The notes under the pieces were generated by a model. It was not told the origin of the DNA and ran no database searches. It saw nothing but the letters and a program-made list of their open reading frames with translations. A stretch of 5,828 nt of DNA from an uncultured Clostridia bacterium. Its GTDB lineage: Bacteria; Bacillota; Clostridia; Christensenellales; Borkfalkiaceae. The stretch lies in NCBI GenBank assembly GCA_944376035.1, contig CALWBJ010000155.1, forward strand, positions 1 through 5,828. The letters run 5' to 3'. Shown piece by piece: positions 5,249 to 5,828 of the stretch; within the stretch, counting starts at the first letter, position 1; each line of letters begins with the position of its first letter. Position numbers and translations under genes: made by a program.

Positions 5249-5828
5249 TTATCAGGAACAATTTATTTCTTAAGCGCTTAAACGTTACAGCAGAGTGAAA
5301 GAGATAATATAGTTAATTAATGAAAAAATATCTTAGGATAAATGTTAATGCTTATAAAATTATATTCACCCACTATATAGATACAAATATTTAAAATAAT
5401 TGGAAATGTGCAATAATAAAATTATAAAACCGAACTTATTTAATTATAAATTGGGATTTTTTTAAAACATATCGGAATAGTAATATAAAACATAATTTCA
5501 CATAGTTATTGCTGATAAAAATATCTGTTAATTATGAACCCTCATCAATACAAAAAAGAAATTTTTCAATTTAAAAACATTAAAAAAGTCTAATTCGATG
5601 ATACTATCTGTTATACGCAGGCAAAATCTTAAAATTCCGCCGAGTTTCAGAAATCCGACGACAGATAAATTGTTAATAAAAATCGTCACTCTTTATATAA
5701 TAAACGTTTTAGCGTATGCTAAGTAATTTTTAAATCAGGCACTTATTTTTACTATAAATCACGAAATGATATGTGTAAGCAGCCTATTTTATTTTAATTT
5801 TAAAAAATATTCTTAATTTAATCATACG
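5249..5828. other. AT-rich, gene-less right end with a possible decayed frame
   Basis: No gene can be supported. A perfect 12-bp palindrome, TTAAGCGCTTAA, lies at 5270-5281. On the minus strand a 53-codon frame starting GTG (5689) and ending at 5528 reads hydrophobic at its start (VTIFINNLSVVGFLKLGGIL), and its DNA between 5595 and 5690 is richer in G+C than its surroundings, as decayed coding sequence would be. It has no ribosome binding site and I recognise no family. TTAGC/GCTAA around 5711-5724 forms only a 5-bp stem. Confidence 0.4.

Noticed and set aside
1..5828. CRISPR array, tRNA, rRNA, or a multi-gene defence or biosynthetic system
   Set aside because: No regularly spaced repeats, cloverleaf or rRNA-like sequence, and no gene set forming such a system, was seen.

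Overview
The window comes from a low-GC, spore-forming Firmicute, most likely a gut or anaerobic member of the Clostridia. The evidence is the AT-rich intergenic DNA, the AGGAG-type ribosome binding sites, a YyaC/DUF1256 sporulation protein, and the Clostridia-like PnuC and CvpA proteins. The species cannot be named from sequence alone.

Layout. Positions 66-1820 hold two minus-strand genes: a Vat-family hexapeptide-repeat acetyltransferase (130-756) closed by a GC-rich terminator (68-95), and upstream of it a PnuC-type vitamin transporter (880-1638). The pnuC gene has its own recognisable promoter (1791-1819) and a leader of about 145 nt that can fold into two mutually exclusive structures, one of which looks like an intrinsic terminator. 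Next comes a minus-strand yyaC gene (2010-2573). It is divergent from a plus-strand CvpA-family membrane protein gene (2916-3671), which has a good extended -10 promoter about 200 bp upstream.

From about 3672 to the right end the DNA is gene-poor. It contains a 97-bp-period imperfect direct repeat, a perfect 15-bp terminator hairpin (3933-3965), and a run of broken genes. These are the C-terminal part of an unrecognised beta-rich, perhaps lipocalin-like protein (4044-4394), joined directly to the 5' end of an IS30-like transposase (4391-4426), and an internal slice of an MFS sugar-permease-like transporter (4817-5248). The last 580 bp are AT-rich with no convincing gene.

The intact genes do not form one pathway; they are separate housekeeping or accessory units (drug acetylation, NAD-precursor or related vitamin uptake, sporulation, envelope). 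I see no defence system, CRISPR array, tRNA or rRNA. The best candidate for something undescribed is the structured leader of the pnuC gene. The right third looks like a site of insertion, deletion and decay.
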